DNA from: an uncultured Ectothiorhodospiraceae bacterium
GTDB taxonomy: Bacteria; Pseudomonadota; Gammaproteobacteria; UBA6429; Thiohalophilaceae
NCBI GenBank assembly: GCA_947259575.1
Contig: CAMYMU010000024.1
Coordinates: 62,001-126,000, forward strand
Direction: 5' to 3'
Length of the DNA: 64,000 nt
Part shown: piece by piece, positions 26,260-34,708 of the stretch
How positions within the stretch are numbered: the first letter of the stretch is position 1
Layout: every line of letters starts with the position of its first letter
Translations under genes and position numbers: made by a program
The notes under the pieces: generated by a model
What the model saw: only the letters and a program-made list of their open reading frames with translations
The model's database searches: none
What the model was told of the DNA's origin: nothing

Positions 26260-26964
26260 ATGAATAACTTTCAGTTCCAGCAGTCATTGCATGACTTTCT
26301 AAGTTCATTACCGCCTGAGCTGGCAGTGTGGCTGCCGTTACTCGCGATTGTGATTGGTGTGGGCCAGTGCTTTTTTGGATGGCGTGTGTTTAAAGTGGTG
26401 CTGGGTGTCAGTGGATTTCTTTCTGCTGCGTTGTTGGTGGGGATGTTTGTATTTTCATTTACCAACTCAGTCGTTATTACGCTGTTAGCCGCTATATTTG
26501 CGGGTGTCATTGGTGCGGTGATGCTTGTGATTGTGTATTTTTTTGGGATGTTTTTTTTCGGCGCGGCTATGGGTGTGTTGATTGGTTATCTGGGTTTCTC
26601 GCTGGCTAAAGAGGTGCCCTGGATCACGGTGCTGTTCATCCTGGGTTGTGTTGGCGGTATTACCACCTTGGTTTACCAACGTTTTATGATTATTTTTTCC
26701 ACCGCGGTGATTGGTGCCACGCTCGCTGTGGTGGGTGGGCTTTGGTACAGCACTGCAGGTTTTGTTCCCTTTAGTGTGCCACGTTTGGATGTGATGCTTC
26801 AGCAGCATTTCGCGACCAGTATCACCGCGGGGGCGTTATTGATAGGTATGGGTATTTTTGTGCAGTACTGGTTTAAACCCGGCCAACATGCTGTGACCTC
26901 ACGCGCGTCTGCATCGTCACCTGATCTATCGAAAACAACTAAACCGGGGTCAGAGCACAATTAA
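26260..26964 (+). CDS. Multi-pass membrane protein, TM198/DUF4203-like
   Basis: The 234-residue product has about seven hydrophobic segments, with GVSGFLSAALLVGMFVF and a repeated Gly-rich pattern typical of the TMEM198/DUF4203 type. Function in bacteria is unknown. The ATG at 26260 follows GAGG by six bases; a TTG at 26248 is less likely. The end of the reading frame (TTKPGSEHN) is encoded by an intergenic-type repeat (GGGGTCAGAGCACAATTAATT), so the original stop may have been lost or the tail is recruited. Confidence 0.72.
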   Translation: MNNFQFQQSLHDFLSSLPPELAVWLPLLAIVIGVGQCFFGWRVFKVVLGVSGFLSAALLVGMFVFSFTNSVVITLLAAIFAGVIGAVMLVIVYFFGMFFFGAAMGVLIGYLGFSLAKEVPWITVLFILGCVGGITTLVYQRFMIIFSTAVIGATLAVVGGLWYSTAGFVPFSVPRLDVMLQQHFATSITAGALLIGMGIFVQYWFKPGQHAVTSRASASSPDLSKTTKPGSEHN

Positions 26965-26969
26965 TTTTA
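26946..26969. repeat. CTCTGACCCC repeat, right (inverted) copy
   Basis: GGGGTCAGAGCACAATTAATTTT is inverted relative to the copy at 26174. It supplies the last codons and stop of the upstream membrane protein gene and lies 14 bases before the DUF429 start. Confidence 0.55.
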
Positions 26970-26982
26970 ATATTATGTAGCT

Positions 26983-27687
26983 ATGAAATATCTTGGTCTT
27001 GATGGATGTAAGGCAGGTTGGTTCCTGACAGCATTTAATGATGATGAGTTTGGGTCATTTGCAATCCTTAAACATATATCGGAACTGGATAACTATCTCG
27101 ATTCTGCTGAAGTTATTCTTATCGATATACCGATTGGCCTGCGAACTAAACATCCAGATGAACGACTATGTGATAAGGCAGCGAGAGCTGTGCTGCAACC
27201 AGGAAGGGGCTCCAGTGTCTTTCCTGCACCTTCAAGGTGTGCTTTAGAATCCGAAACGTATGAAGAAGCGAGTCTCCAGAACAGGAAGTGCACGGGGAGA
27301 GGGCTTTCAAAACAGACTTTTGGCATTCTTCCAAAAATCAGAGAGGTTGATGAATATCTCTCTCATTGCGAGAAAAAGACGATTATCCACGAAATGCATC
27401 CTGAGATCTGTTTCTGGGCGCTGAATGATCGCAGACCTATGGCATATAACAAAAAGAAAAAAGAAGGTTATGAGCAAAGAGTTGATGTATTAACTAAATA
27501 TTATGCAGGTGCGCGTAATATTATTGAGCTTGCGATGAATCAGTATAGACGAAAAGAAGTGGCACGTGATGATATTGTTGATGCCCTGGTAGGGGGGATC
27601 ACTGCAATGAATTCCTCGCAACTAAGACGATTCCCGGATACACTTGAATTTGACGATAAAGGACTGCCTATGGAAATCGTCTACTAG
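26983..27687 (+). CDS. DUF429 RNase H-like predicted nuclease
   Basis: A 234-residue protein with the DUF429 pattern: LGLDGCKAGWF at the N-terminus (first Asp of an RNase H-like core), IDIPIGL near 50, HPEICFWALN near 142, and a late DDIVDALV (near 204) with two acidic residues. These fit the acidic centre of the RNase H fold, so nuclease activity is predicted for the family but not demonstrated as far as I know. No partner is apparent. The gene is 18 bases upstream of a patatin gene. Confidence 0.85.
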   Translation: MKYLGLDGCKAGWFLTAFNDDEFGSFAILKHISELDNYLDSAEVILIDIPIGLRTKHPDERLCDKAARAVLQPGRGSSVFPAPSRCALESETYEEASLQNRKCTGRGLSKQTFGILPKIREVDEYLSHCEKKTIIHEMHPEICFWALNDRRPMAYNKKKKEGYEQRVDVLTKYYAGARNIIELAMNQYRRKEVARDDIVDALVGGITAMNSSQLRRFPDTLEFDDKGLPMEIVY

Positions 27688-27705
27688 ATACTGTGAAACA
27701 AGATT

Positions 27706-29925
27706 ATGATGAAATACACCAAAATCATTTTCAGCGCGTTATTGATTATCTTCGCCTCACAAGCGTTGGCCAAAACAGAAGTATTACCTGTAAGCAAAAA
27801 ACGCCCGGTAATAGGACTGGTACTAAGTGGTGGTGGTGCGAGAGGGGCGACGCATGTTGGTGTCTTGAAAGTGCTCGAAGATTTACGCATACCGGTAGAT
27901 ATTATTACCGGGACCAGTATGGGAGCCGTTGTTGGTGGGTTATATGCCTATGGCCACCCACCAGAGGCGCTTGAGAGTCATCTCGTCAATACAGACTGGA
28001 ATGATATTTTTTATGATAAACCACCTCGCAAGCATCTTAGTTTCCGTAGAAAGCAGGATGACTTAAATTTTTTGGTTAAATTTGAGGCGTTTTATCAAAA
28101 TGGTAAATTTGTTTTACCCACCGGCTTAGTCTATGGTCAAAAGCTGGATCTATTTTTAAAATCACTCACCCCCGCAGCCCCCAATAATTTTGACGCACTC
28201 CCTATCCGGTTCAGGGCAGTAGCTCAGGACATCGAATCGGACGAAGAGGTAATTCTAGGCGATGGCAGTCTTGTCACCGCGTTGCATGCAAGCATGGCCA
28301 TACCTGGCGTTTTTACTCCAATAGAAAGGAATGGAAGACTCCTTGTTGATGGCGGATTTACCAATAATTTGCCGGTCAAGTTGGCGCGGGAATTAGGCGC
28401 GGATATCTTGATCGTTGTAGATTTAAGTCACGAAACACCAAAAAAGGATAAACTTTCGTCGCCGCTAAGGATTATTCAACAAAACCTTGGTTTCATGATA
28501 AAGAGAAATACTCAACAACAACTCAATGCACTTACCCCTGAGGATATTTTGATTCAACCAAAGCTGGAGAAGTTTTCTTCTACTGATTTTTGGCGTTCAC
28601 AAGAAATGATAACGATAGGGGCAGCAGCGGCAGAGTCATATCGATACCAACTGTCACAACTCTCTGTATCTGAAGCGGATTACCAGGAATATTTGGCAAC
28701 CGTGCGCCATCAGATCATACCTTCTCCTCGGATTAAAAATATTATTCTCAGGAATAACTCAAATCTTGATGATTCGGTTGTCCGCTCCTTTATTAAAAGC
28801 CAGCCCGGAGATGTGTTGAATATTCAGGTGCTCGAACGTGACCTGGCACAAATATATGGGCTGAATATATTTGAACGTGTAAGTTACGAGGTGATCAATA
28901 ACAATGATGAAGCGACACTGGTTATAGAAGCTAAAAAAAAGGACTGGGGGTCTAACTATATTCGTTTTGGAATGAATCTGGAGAGCGACTTTGAAGGCAA
29001 CAGCGCTTTTAATTTTGCAACCAGTTTCACGGTTACCCCCGTTAACCGATGGGGTGGTGAATGGCGCACCGAATTACAGGTAGGTAATGATCAATATATT
29101 TCTACGGAGTTTTACCAACCCATCGATAAACGCCTCCAATATTTCGTGAGTGCCAAGGCGGTACATTCAGAAACACATTTTGCGCAATATGAGGATGGTA
29201 ATCAGGTGGCGGACTATAAGGTGGCCTCCTCGACTATCCAGCTGGCGGCTGGGCGTGAGTTTGGTAACTTCGTTCAAGCAAGTGTTGGTTTATTCAAGGG
29301 GCAAGGCGACACGAACCTGCTTATTGGTAGTCGTCCGGCCCCCGAGTCGGACTTTAAGATTGGTTCCTGGTACACATCGGTAGCCTATGATCAGCTGGAC
29401 AATGTAAACTTTCCTAAAAATGCCGCGACATTGGTTGCAACATGGGTGAGAGGTAGAGAGAACCTCGGGGCTGATGCGAATCAGGATTCTGTGGGTATTA
29501 ATGCGCTTTGGGCAAGAACCTGGAATAAACATACTGTGGTTCTATGGGGTGGACTTAACGGTGTGATTAACAGCGATATTCCCGCAGAAGATACCTTCGA
29601 AGTTGGCGGGCTGTTTAATCTATCGGGTTACCGAAGGCATGAATTAACCGGTCGCTATACGGGTGTTGCGCGCTTGCTTTATTATAAAGAAATTGGCGAC
29701 AGAAAATCGGTTTTGAAAGTACCGGTATATATTGGTGGCTCACTAGAAACGGGTAATGCCTGGAATAATAAGGATGATATCAGTTCAGATTCTTTAATAA
29801 CAGCAGGTAGCTTGCTCATTGCCTTTGATACTCCAATAGGTCCACTTTACCTTGCAAAAGGATTTGCCGAAGGTGGTAAGTCAACGAATTATTTGTTCCT
29901 TGGGCGGACCTTTACTTTTTTCTGA
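27706..29925 (+). CDS. PlpD-type patatin phospholipase with POTRA and beta-barrel (type Vd)
   Basis: The signal peptide (1-22, ends QALA) is followed by a patatin domain (34-320): oxyanion loop SGGGARG (41-47), nucleophile Ser71 in GTSMG, and the catalytic Asp214 in VDGG. A POTRA domain (about 340-415, IRNIILRNNSNLDDSVV-like start) and a C-terminal 16-strand barrel with an aromatic terminal Phe follow. This order is that of Type Vd autotransporters such as PlpD, outer-membrane phospholipases facing the surface or periplasm. Length 739 fits. ATG at 27706 or 27709. Confidence 0.93.
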   Translation: MMKYTKIIFSALLIIFASQALAKTEVLPVSKKRPVIGLVLSGGGARGATHVGVLKVLEDLRIPVDIITGTSMGAVVGGLYAYGHPPEALESHLVNTDWNDIFYDKPPRKHLSFRRKQDDLNFLVKFEAFYQNGKFVLPTGLVYGQKLDLFLKSLTPAAPNNFDALPIRFRAVAQDIESDEEVILGDGSLVTALHASMAIPGVFTPIERNGRLLVDGGFTNNLPVKLARELGADILIVVDLSHETPKKDKLSSPLRIIQQNLGFMIKRNTQQQLNALTPEDILIQPKLEKFSSTDFWRSQEMITIGAAAAESYRYQLSQLSVSEADYQEYLATVRHQIIPSPRIKNIILRNNSNLDDSVVRSFIKSQPGDVLNIQVLERDLAQIYGLNIFERVSYEVINNNDEATLVIEAKKKDWGSNYIRFGMNLESDFEGNSAFNFATSFTVTPVNRWGGEWRTELQVGNDQYISTEFYQPIDKRLQYFVSAKAVHSETHFAQYEDGNQVADYKVASSTIQLAAGREFGNFVQASVGLFKGQGDTNLLIGSRPAPESDFKIGSWYTSVAYDQLDNVNFPKNAATLVATWVRGRENLGADANQDSVGINALWARTWNKHTVVLWGGLNGVINSDIPAEDTFEVGGLFNLSGYRRHELTGRYTGVARLLYYKEIGDRKSVLKVPVYIGGSLETGNAWNNKDDISSDSLITAGSLLIAFDTPIGPLYLAKGFAEGGKSTNYLFLGRTFTFF

Positions 29926-29961
29926 AGTGTACAAATTTATCAAAAATAGGTTCACGACTGC

Positions 29962-30180
29962 AGGGAGAAGGTGAGACCGGAACGGTCGAGAAGCTGGCCT
30001 GGGCCATGCAGGAGGTACGAGCACACGGATGTGCGAGGTAGACTATGTCAGGAACATATAGTCGAGGGCGAAGCATTAGGACAGTACGCCCGTAAGTAGG
30101 GCAACGCAGGAGCAGTTGCAGTTGCCGAGGAGCCAGAGCTGAGAAGCTGACCTGGGCCTTGCAGGAGTTACGTGCACAGG
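29962..30180. repeat. Structured repeat region, copies 2 and 3
   Basis: The gap 29926-30515 (590 bases) carries no gene I can support. Its left part holds copy 2 of the structured repeat (29962-30012) and a diverged copy 3 (30135-30177), separated by further hairpins: GCACA-CGGA-TGTGC (about 30022-30035), ACTATGT/ACATATAGT (30042-30062), and GCCC/GGGC near 30088-30103. The whole could be one folded RNA or mobile element of about 200 bases; its nature is unknown. A third CTCTGACCCC copy follows at 30230-30256. Confidence 0.6.
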
Positions 30181-30405
30181 ACAAGGATTGTTCTAGTAAA
30201 ATAGCAGTGGATAACGGGTATCGTTTTAACTCTGACCCCGATTACTCAGTGCTGGGAGACGGTCGCGTAAGCTCTGGCCGCTTGTGCTGAGCCATTTGAG
30301 CAGGATGATCGTATAGCTGGGTATTTGCATGTTAACTCTCATTTTTGTAAGGTGTGGTGGCTATAAATAATAAAAATATTGATTATTGGGGTAGATCTGG
30401 TTGTA

Positions 30406-30447
30406 TTGAGTTTACTCAAGGTCTGGGTTTTACGCCTTAATTATTCT
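30406..30447 (+). promoter_or_regulatory. FNR-family-like box and -10 before the SHOCT gene
   Basis: TTGAGTTTACTCAA (30406-30419) is a perfect palindrome with the TTGA-N6-TCAA core of FNR-family sites, but with G/C at the inner position. A -10-like TATTCT is at 30442-30447, which puts the box near -41.5 of a predicted start at 30454. Weaker than the PPK2 site. Confidence 0.35.
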
Positions 30448-30515
30448 TTAATAATCTCTTCGGATGTCACTGTCATGCAGCCGAAAATATAATTTGAACA
30501 CTCACGGGGTATCAC

Positions 30516-31043
30516 ATGAAGTTATTAGTTAGTATGTTCCTTTTCTTTAATATCAGTGTCTTATATGCGGCAGATGGTATTTATTTTACTGAGAAATCAC
30601 CGCTGCTCACAATTGAGCAGGCCATCTCAGCTTTGGAGGATGCGGCTAAGAGGCGTAAATGGACTCCTACTAGATTAGAAAATAATACAGTAGAGGTTAA
30701 ATTAGATCATCAGGGCTATAAAACGCACTTAGTTTTTTCATTTTCGGGTAATGGAATTTACTATACGGATTTAACTACCTATGACGAAACGGATTATGAT
30801 GATGACGAGGATGCAAAAGCGAATTGGGTTAAACAACCTGCCCCTCGGCGTTGGGTAAGTAAATTGAAGAGAGAGACAGAGAGACATTTACAAAAATATC
30901 GAAGCCTTGTACCAACAAAACAAAAAACTTCTCATGAAGAGATAGAAGCTAAATTGCGAAGTTTAAAAAAGATGTTTGATGATCAGTTGATTACTGAATC
31001 TGAGTATCAACAAAAGAAGAAAGAAATCATGTCCAGGTATTAA
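30516..31043 (+). CDS. Exported protein with C-terminal SHOCT domain
   Basis: A signal peptide (1-18, ending VLYAAD) leads a domain with two helical and strand stretches (LTIEQAISALEDAAKRRKWTP) and an acidic DYDDDED loop near residue 90. The last 35 residues (EEIEAKLRSLKKMFDDQLITESEYQQKKKEIMSRY) form a SHOCT element, a short helical module found at the ends of many bacterial proteins and thought to mediate binding. Function unknown. Single gene. Confidence 0.75.
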   Translation: MKLLVSMFLFFNISVLYAADGIYFTEKSPLLTIEQAISALEDAAKRRKWTPTRLENNTVEVKLDHQGYKTHLVFSFSGNGIYYTDLTTYDETDYDDDEDAKANWVKQPAPRRWVSKLKRETERHLQKYRSLVPTKQKTSHEEIEAKLRSLKKMFDDQLITESEYQQKKKEIMSRY

Positions 31044-31161
31044 AGCATAGGGGGACAGACGTGGAGGGGAGGATTTATATCACAACTGTCCTGGATTTTG
31101 AGCACGCTTTTGTTTCTTATATTGAGAAGATCCTGAGTTTTTGATCATAGTCCAAAAACGA

Positions 31162-32445
31162 TTACAGACCGGGTTTTGCTTCCGGTACTGATATGTTCTG
31201 ATATTCGCGGTGTAGATAAAACAGGACGATGGCCCAAAGGAAACAACCTCCAATAATTACCCAGCTTAATTGGGCGTAACCACTAGCGAGTGATGTCCAC
31301 TGGGTTAACAGCAGGATAAGTGTTGCACCTAACACCTTGAAGATTCTATAACCGAACATATCGATCCATGCTTTAGACTCATAAATGGTGATTGGATCGA
31401 TAGGAATATAAAGCAATTCTTTTGATGCACGGTTAATTGAATAGGAAAGGCCGCGGTCACTGATCTTCATGGTTGCGGCAGGATACAAGGAGGAATCGAT
31501 CACAAATCCATAAGCGGATGTCGCGAGCGCTAATGGTTGTACCATCAGTCCTGCAAGTATACCAAGGTAACGGAGAATAATTGGAGTAATTAACAGATTG
31601 ATACCAATGGAGACGGCACTCAGGATACTAAAGAACACAGAAAGGACAGCCGTACGTGCTTCACGCTCGGGGTAGGTACCTTCGATAATACGCATAAACT
31701 GAAACTCGACCATGGGTGACACTAATTGCGCGACCATCAACGCGGTGGCAATTAAAATTAAATAGCGACTTTTGGTTAGTATCTGCCATCGATGTTTTAG
31801 ATGACGGGGTTTGTGCGTCTCGGTCGTGCTTGAATACAGTTGTAGTCGTCCCATCAACCAGGTGAGTCCAAAAATCACAGTAATGATTAGCGCCGCGATT
31901 AATAACAGGTCGTGCGTCTCAACAGGGGTATAACTGATAAGCAGCGCGGCTACGCCACCACCCGCCACACCGCCCACCAGGCCACCAGTACCGACTAAAC
32001 CATACCAGCGTTTACCTTCCTCGGTGCTGTAGATGCTGTCGGTTAGACTCCAGAATTGTTCCACCAGAATAACCGCCAGGATATCGACAAAGATGTAAAA
32101 CGCGATCGGGATGACCGTGCTGGTGCTCATCAATAGGATGATCCGGAAAAACACCAATAGCGAGATGAATAATATACAGCTGCCAAGTACTACCTGCAGG
32201 CGGCTATATCGATTCAAAATATGGTGATAGAAAATGATCCCCCCAAGCAGGGCCAGAGCAGAACCTATCCATACATAGGGCAGGGCAGCGGTACCATGTG
32301 TCTCCAGGATGAGCGAGCGGCTGGCCGGTTTAAGATGGTACAAGGCCATGATAATCAAAAAGAAATTAGTAAATAATACGGCAGCTCGAAGGAACGGATG
32401 GGCGTGAATCGTTGTCACATTATTATCTTTCTGCTGATTCGTCAT
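31162..32445 (-). CDS. Npt1/Npt2-like MFS transporter
   Basis: This 427-residue protein has about 12 membrane helices, starting with FLRAAVLFTNFFLIIMALYHLKPASRSLIL, which resembles the first helix of NTP/NDP exchangers and their relatives. Other signs are EQFWSLTDSIYSTEEGKRWYGLVGTGG (the conserved FW and R..GL.G pattern) and ISRASKELLYIPI late in the chain (here NRASKELLYIP). In free-living bacteria such proteins are of unknown substrate, so nucleotide exchange should not be assumed. It is oriented away from the hydrolase gene at 32528. Confidence 0.82.
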   Translation of the reverse strand: MTNQQKDNNVTTIHAHPFLRAAVLFTNFFLIIMALYHLKPASRSLILETHGTAALPYVWIGSALALLGGIIFYHHILNRYSRLQVVLGSCILFISLLVFFRIILLMSTSTVIPIAFYIFVDILAVILVEQFWSLTDSIYSTEEGKRWYGLVGTGGLVGGVAGGGVAALLISYTPVETHDLLLIAALIITVIFGLTWLMGRLQLYSSTTETHKPRHLKHRWQILTKSRYLILIATALMVAQLVSPMVEFQFMRIIEGTYPEREARTAVLSVFFSILSAVSIGINLLITPIILRYLGILAGLMVQPLALATSAYGFVIDSSLYPAATMKISDRGLSYSINRASKELLYIPIDPITIYESKAWIDMFGYRIFKVLGATLILLLTQWTSLASGYAQLSWVIIGGCFLWAIVLFYLHREYQNISVPEAKPGL

Positions 32446-32527
32446 CTGGGGAAAATATGCTCTAGATCATTGAGATTCGTGATTTATGGGCCCATACTAA
32501 ATAAGATAAGTTGTTATTAAAAGCAGG

Positions 32528-33442
32528 ATGTACCGCATTATGCCGAAAAATATGTTGATAAAACAGTTGGTTGCTTTATTCGTACTCACCGTGATGGCGA
32601 ACGGCGCGATCGCAGGGGATGGCTACCCACGCCTGGCTGAAAGTGTCGATCCCCAGCTTCAGAAAGGGTTAACGCAGACCATCAACAAGTTAGGTATGGC
32701 TAAAGCTGTCCGCAATGGCACACTGAGTGTGGCCCTTGTGGATATCACCGATCTCAATCAGCCACGTCTGGCGTCCGTTAATGGTAACCAGATGATGTAT
32801 GCTGCCAGCTTGCCTAAAATTGCCATCTTGTTGGGTGCTTTTGAGCGTATCGAGCGTGGTGACATAAAGCTGGATACCAAAACGCATCGGCAACTGGTCA
32901 AGATGATCCGCAACTCTTCGAATACCGCGGCCACCACGATGTTAAATAAGGTCGGTAAACAGTATCTGGCCGATCTGTTGGAATCACCTCGTTATCGTCT
33001 TTATGATCGTGAGCGCAATGGTGGCCTTTGGGTCGGCAAGGAATATGCGCGCTCCGGTGCCTGGAAACGTGACCCGCTACACAATATTTCACATGGTGCG
33101 ACCACGTTTCAAGTTGCCCGTTTTTATTACATGCTAGAGACGGCACAACTGGTGAATCCTGAGTTAAGTAAGAAAATGAAAGCGATCATGGGTAAGCCTG
33201 CTATTAACCATAAGTTTGTGCGTGGCCTAAATGAGGCTCGTCCTGGTTCGACTATCTATCGTAAGTCAGGGACATGGAGAAACTATCATGCTGACAGTGC
33301 TATCGTTGAACGTGATGGTCGCCGCTACATTGCAGTGGCATTGGCACAAAGTACAAAAGGTAGTTACTGGCTTAAACGTTTGGTGGTAGCGATGGATGAT
33401 CTAGTCTTTCGTTCTTCGCCTAAGGTCGCGCTTCTCGATTAA
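32528..33442 (+). CDS. Exported penicillin-binding/class A beta-lactamase-fold serine hydrolase
   Basis: A signal peptide (ending around GAIAG, residue 30) precedes a beta-lactamase/PBP-fold domain. The SxxK motif is Ser94-LPK97, SxN is Ser130-Ser-Asn132, and KSG is 246-248. The class A omega-loop Glu (ExxLN) is not found, so hydrolysis of antibiotics is not expected; a carboxypeptidase or other serine hydrolase is more likely. The start may be ATG 32540, which has AGGA 11 bases upstream. Its 3' end overlaps the gene on the other strand by 42 bases. It resembles the hydrolase encoded there, so they may be a divergent pair with related roles. Confidence 0.85.
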   Translation: MYRIMPKNMLIKQLVALFVLTVMANGAIAGDGYPRLAESVDPQLQKGLTQTINKLGMAKAVRNGTLSVALVDITDLNQPRLASVNGNQMMYAASLPKIAILLGAFERIERGDIKLDTKTHRQLVKMIRNSSNTAATTMLNKVGKQYLADLLESPRYRLYDRERNGGLWVGKEYARSGAWKRDPLHNISHGATTFQVARFYYMLETAQLVNPELSKKMKAIMGKPAINHKFVRGLNEARPGSTIYRKSGTWRNYHADSAIVERDGRRYIAVALAQSTKGSYWLKRLVVAMDDLVFRSSPKVALLD

Positions 33443-34708
33443 GCGATGTAGCCGCAACGCTAGGGTTTGATGGGCCACCGACGAGTTTTCCTTCAAAACA
33501 TTCGAACTCACTACAACCAGATAGAATAGTTGATCATCCGCACCGGCGGGTGATTCGACTATGGCAACTGAGTTTAACAGGTTGATTGAAGTGCCCTTGT
33601 ACTTCTCACATTTTTTACCCGGTTCCCGCCTGCAGCTATATAACGAACCTGATTTGAAATACACTGCTGCGTTATTCAACGCGGGGTGTGAAGCATAACG
33701 AATACGCTTTTGTGTTATGTACATCAGACGTTTGATCTCTCGGCTTGAGAAGGCGTCCACCACAATGCCTTTTTCCAGATGTAGTAAAAAGTACATTAGT
33801 TCGCGTGTAGTGGCGTAACTGCGCAAACCTGGTACCTGGCGTTTACCCGCTGAAGTGAAAAATTTTCCCTGGCGAAGTTTATTCGGATTAAGTCCGCTCG
33901 CTATCACACCGCGCTGCATAATATCGGCAAGCAGTTGGCCGAGTTTGGATTTTGGTGTGTCACGAAAAAATGCATTGGCTTCAGACTCTGATACGGGATA
34001 ACGTTCACCAAATTCTTTTAGCAACATCATTTGTTCCATCACCGTGGATGCCGCTGCATTGGAGCTGGCCGACATCATCCAGTCAAGATACGTCCAGAGG
34101 TTGGCAGTGTCACCTTCTTTTAGAGGGCGGTAAATCATTTTCTTGTTATGTGCATTCCAGATCGGTACATCATGGGTGTCATAACGAATAAACTTGTCCG
34201 CCACGATCATGCTGTTTCGCAGTAATTGTTCACGTGCGGCAATATCATTTGGGTAGACATCAGCTAGTACCTGAAAAAATGCCGCTGCGACCAACAACTT
34301 ACCAACGCTGGCAGGGCTGTACTCTCGGCCACCATTGTGTTCGGCATAAAGTGGTTGATCGGGTTGCGTCAGATCAAGGACGCTTAATGTGTACTTGTCT
34401 TTGTTTTTACCCAACCAGGCTAGTATATCTTTTTGAAATTGTTTATCGACAGGTGGCAACGTCAGGGAGCTATCGCCTTGAAGGCGAAGCTTAACCTGTT
34501 CCATTTTTAGTTGTGCACCTTTTTCCAGACGGATGCCCCGAGCTTTGCCTTCTTGAACGAGTCGATAACCCTCTAACCGAGCAATCCCAGTGTGGCTATC
34601 ACCATCCAGTGGATAGGCATAGCTAGCGCCTGTGTTCAGCAGAAGCAGCACAGCGAATAAGATTGGATAATTGATAGCGCGTATCATTTTAGTCATCCGG
34701 TATTGCAT
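33401..34708 (-). CDS. Exported penicillin-binding-type serine hydrolase
   Basis: The signal peptide (ends ASYAYP) and a leader of about 80 residues precede a domain with SVGK as SxxK (ASVGKLLVAAAFF), SSN as SxN (SASSNAAAS) and KSGS as the third motif. A Cys-bearing insertion (SCRREPGKKCEKYKG) follows the KSG and may form a disulfide in the periplasm. It is the last gene of the operon that begins with ydbH; its start (34708, or 34696 or 34687) overlaps the stop of the dikinase gene. The substrate is unknown; peptidoglycan or a lipid is possible. Confidence 0.85.
   Translation of the reverse strand: MQYRMTKMIRAINYPILFAVLLLLNTGASYAYPLDGDSHTGIARLEGYRLVQEGKARGIRLEKGAQLKMEQVKLRLQGDSSLTLPPVDKQFQKDILAWLGKNKDKYTLSVLDLTQPDQPLYAEHNGGREYSPASVGKLLVAAAFFQVLADVYPNDIAAREQLLRNSMIVADKFIRYDTHDVPIWNAHNKKMIYRPLKEGDTANLWTYLDWMMSASSNAAASTVMEQMMLLKEFGERYPVSESEANAFFRDTPKSKLGQLLADIMQRGVIASGLNPNKLRQGKFFTSAGKRQVPGLRSYATTRELMYFLLHLEKGIVVDAFSSREIKRLMYITQKRIRYASHPALNNAAVYFKSGSLYSCRREPGKKCEKYKGTSINLLNSVAIVESPAGADDQLFYLVVVSSNVLKENSSVAHQTLALRLHRLIEKRDLRRRTKD

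Noticed and set aside
29912-30184. Minus-strand open frame over the structured repeats, with repeated AQxSFS peptides
   Set aside because: The repeated peptides come from the DNA repeats themselves. There is no ribosome-binding site and no family match; structure in the nucleotide sequence explains it better.
31162-32445. True ATP/ADP translocase
   Set aside because: Only the fold and a few motifs match. Free-living bacteria have many relatives of unknown substrate, so the function is not assigned.
32528-33442. Antibiotic-resistance beta-lactamase
   Set aside because: SxxK, SxN and KSG are present, but the class A omega-loop Glu is missing; a general serine hydrolase is the safer call.
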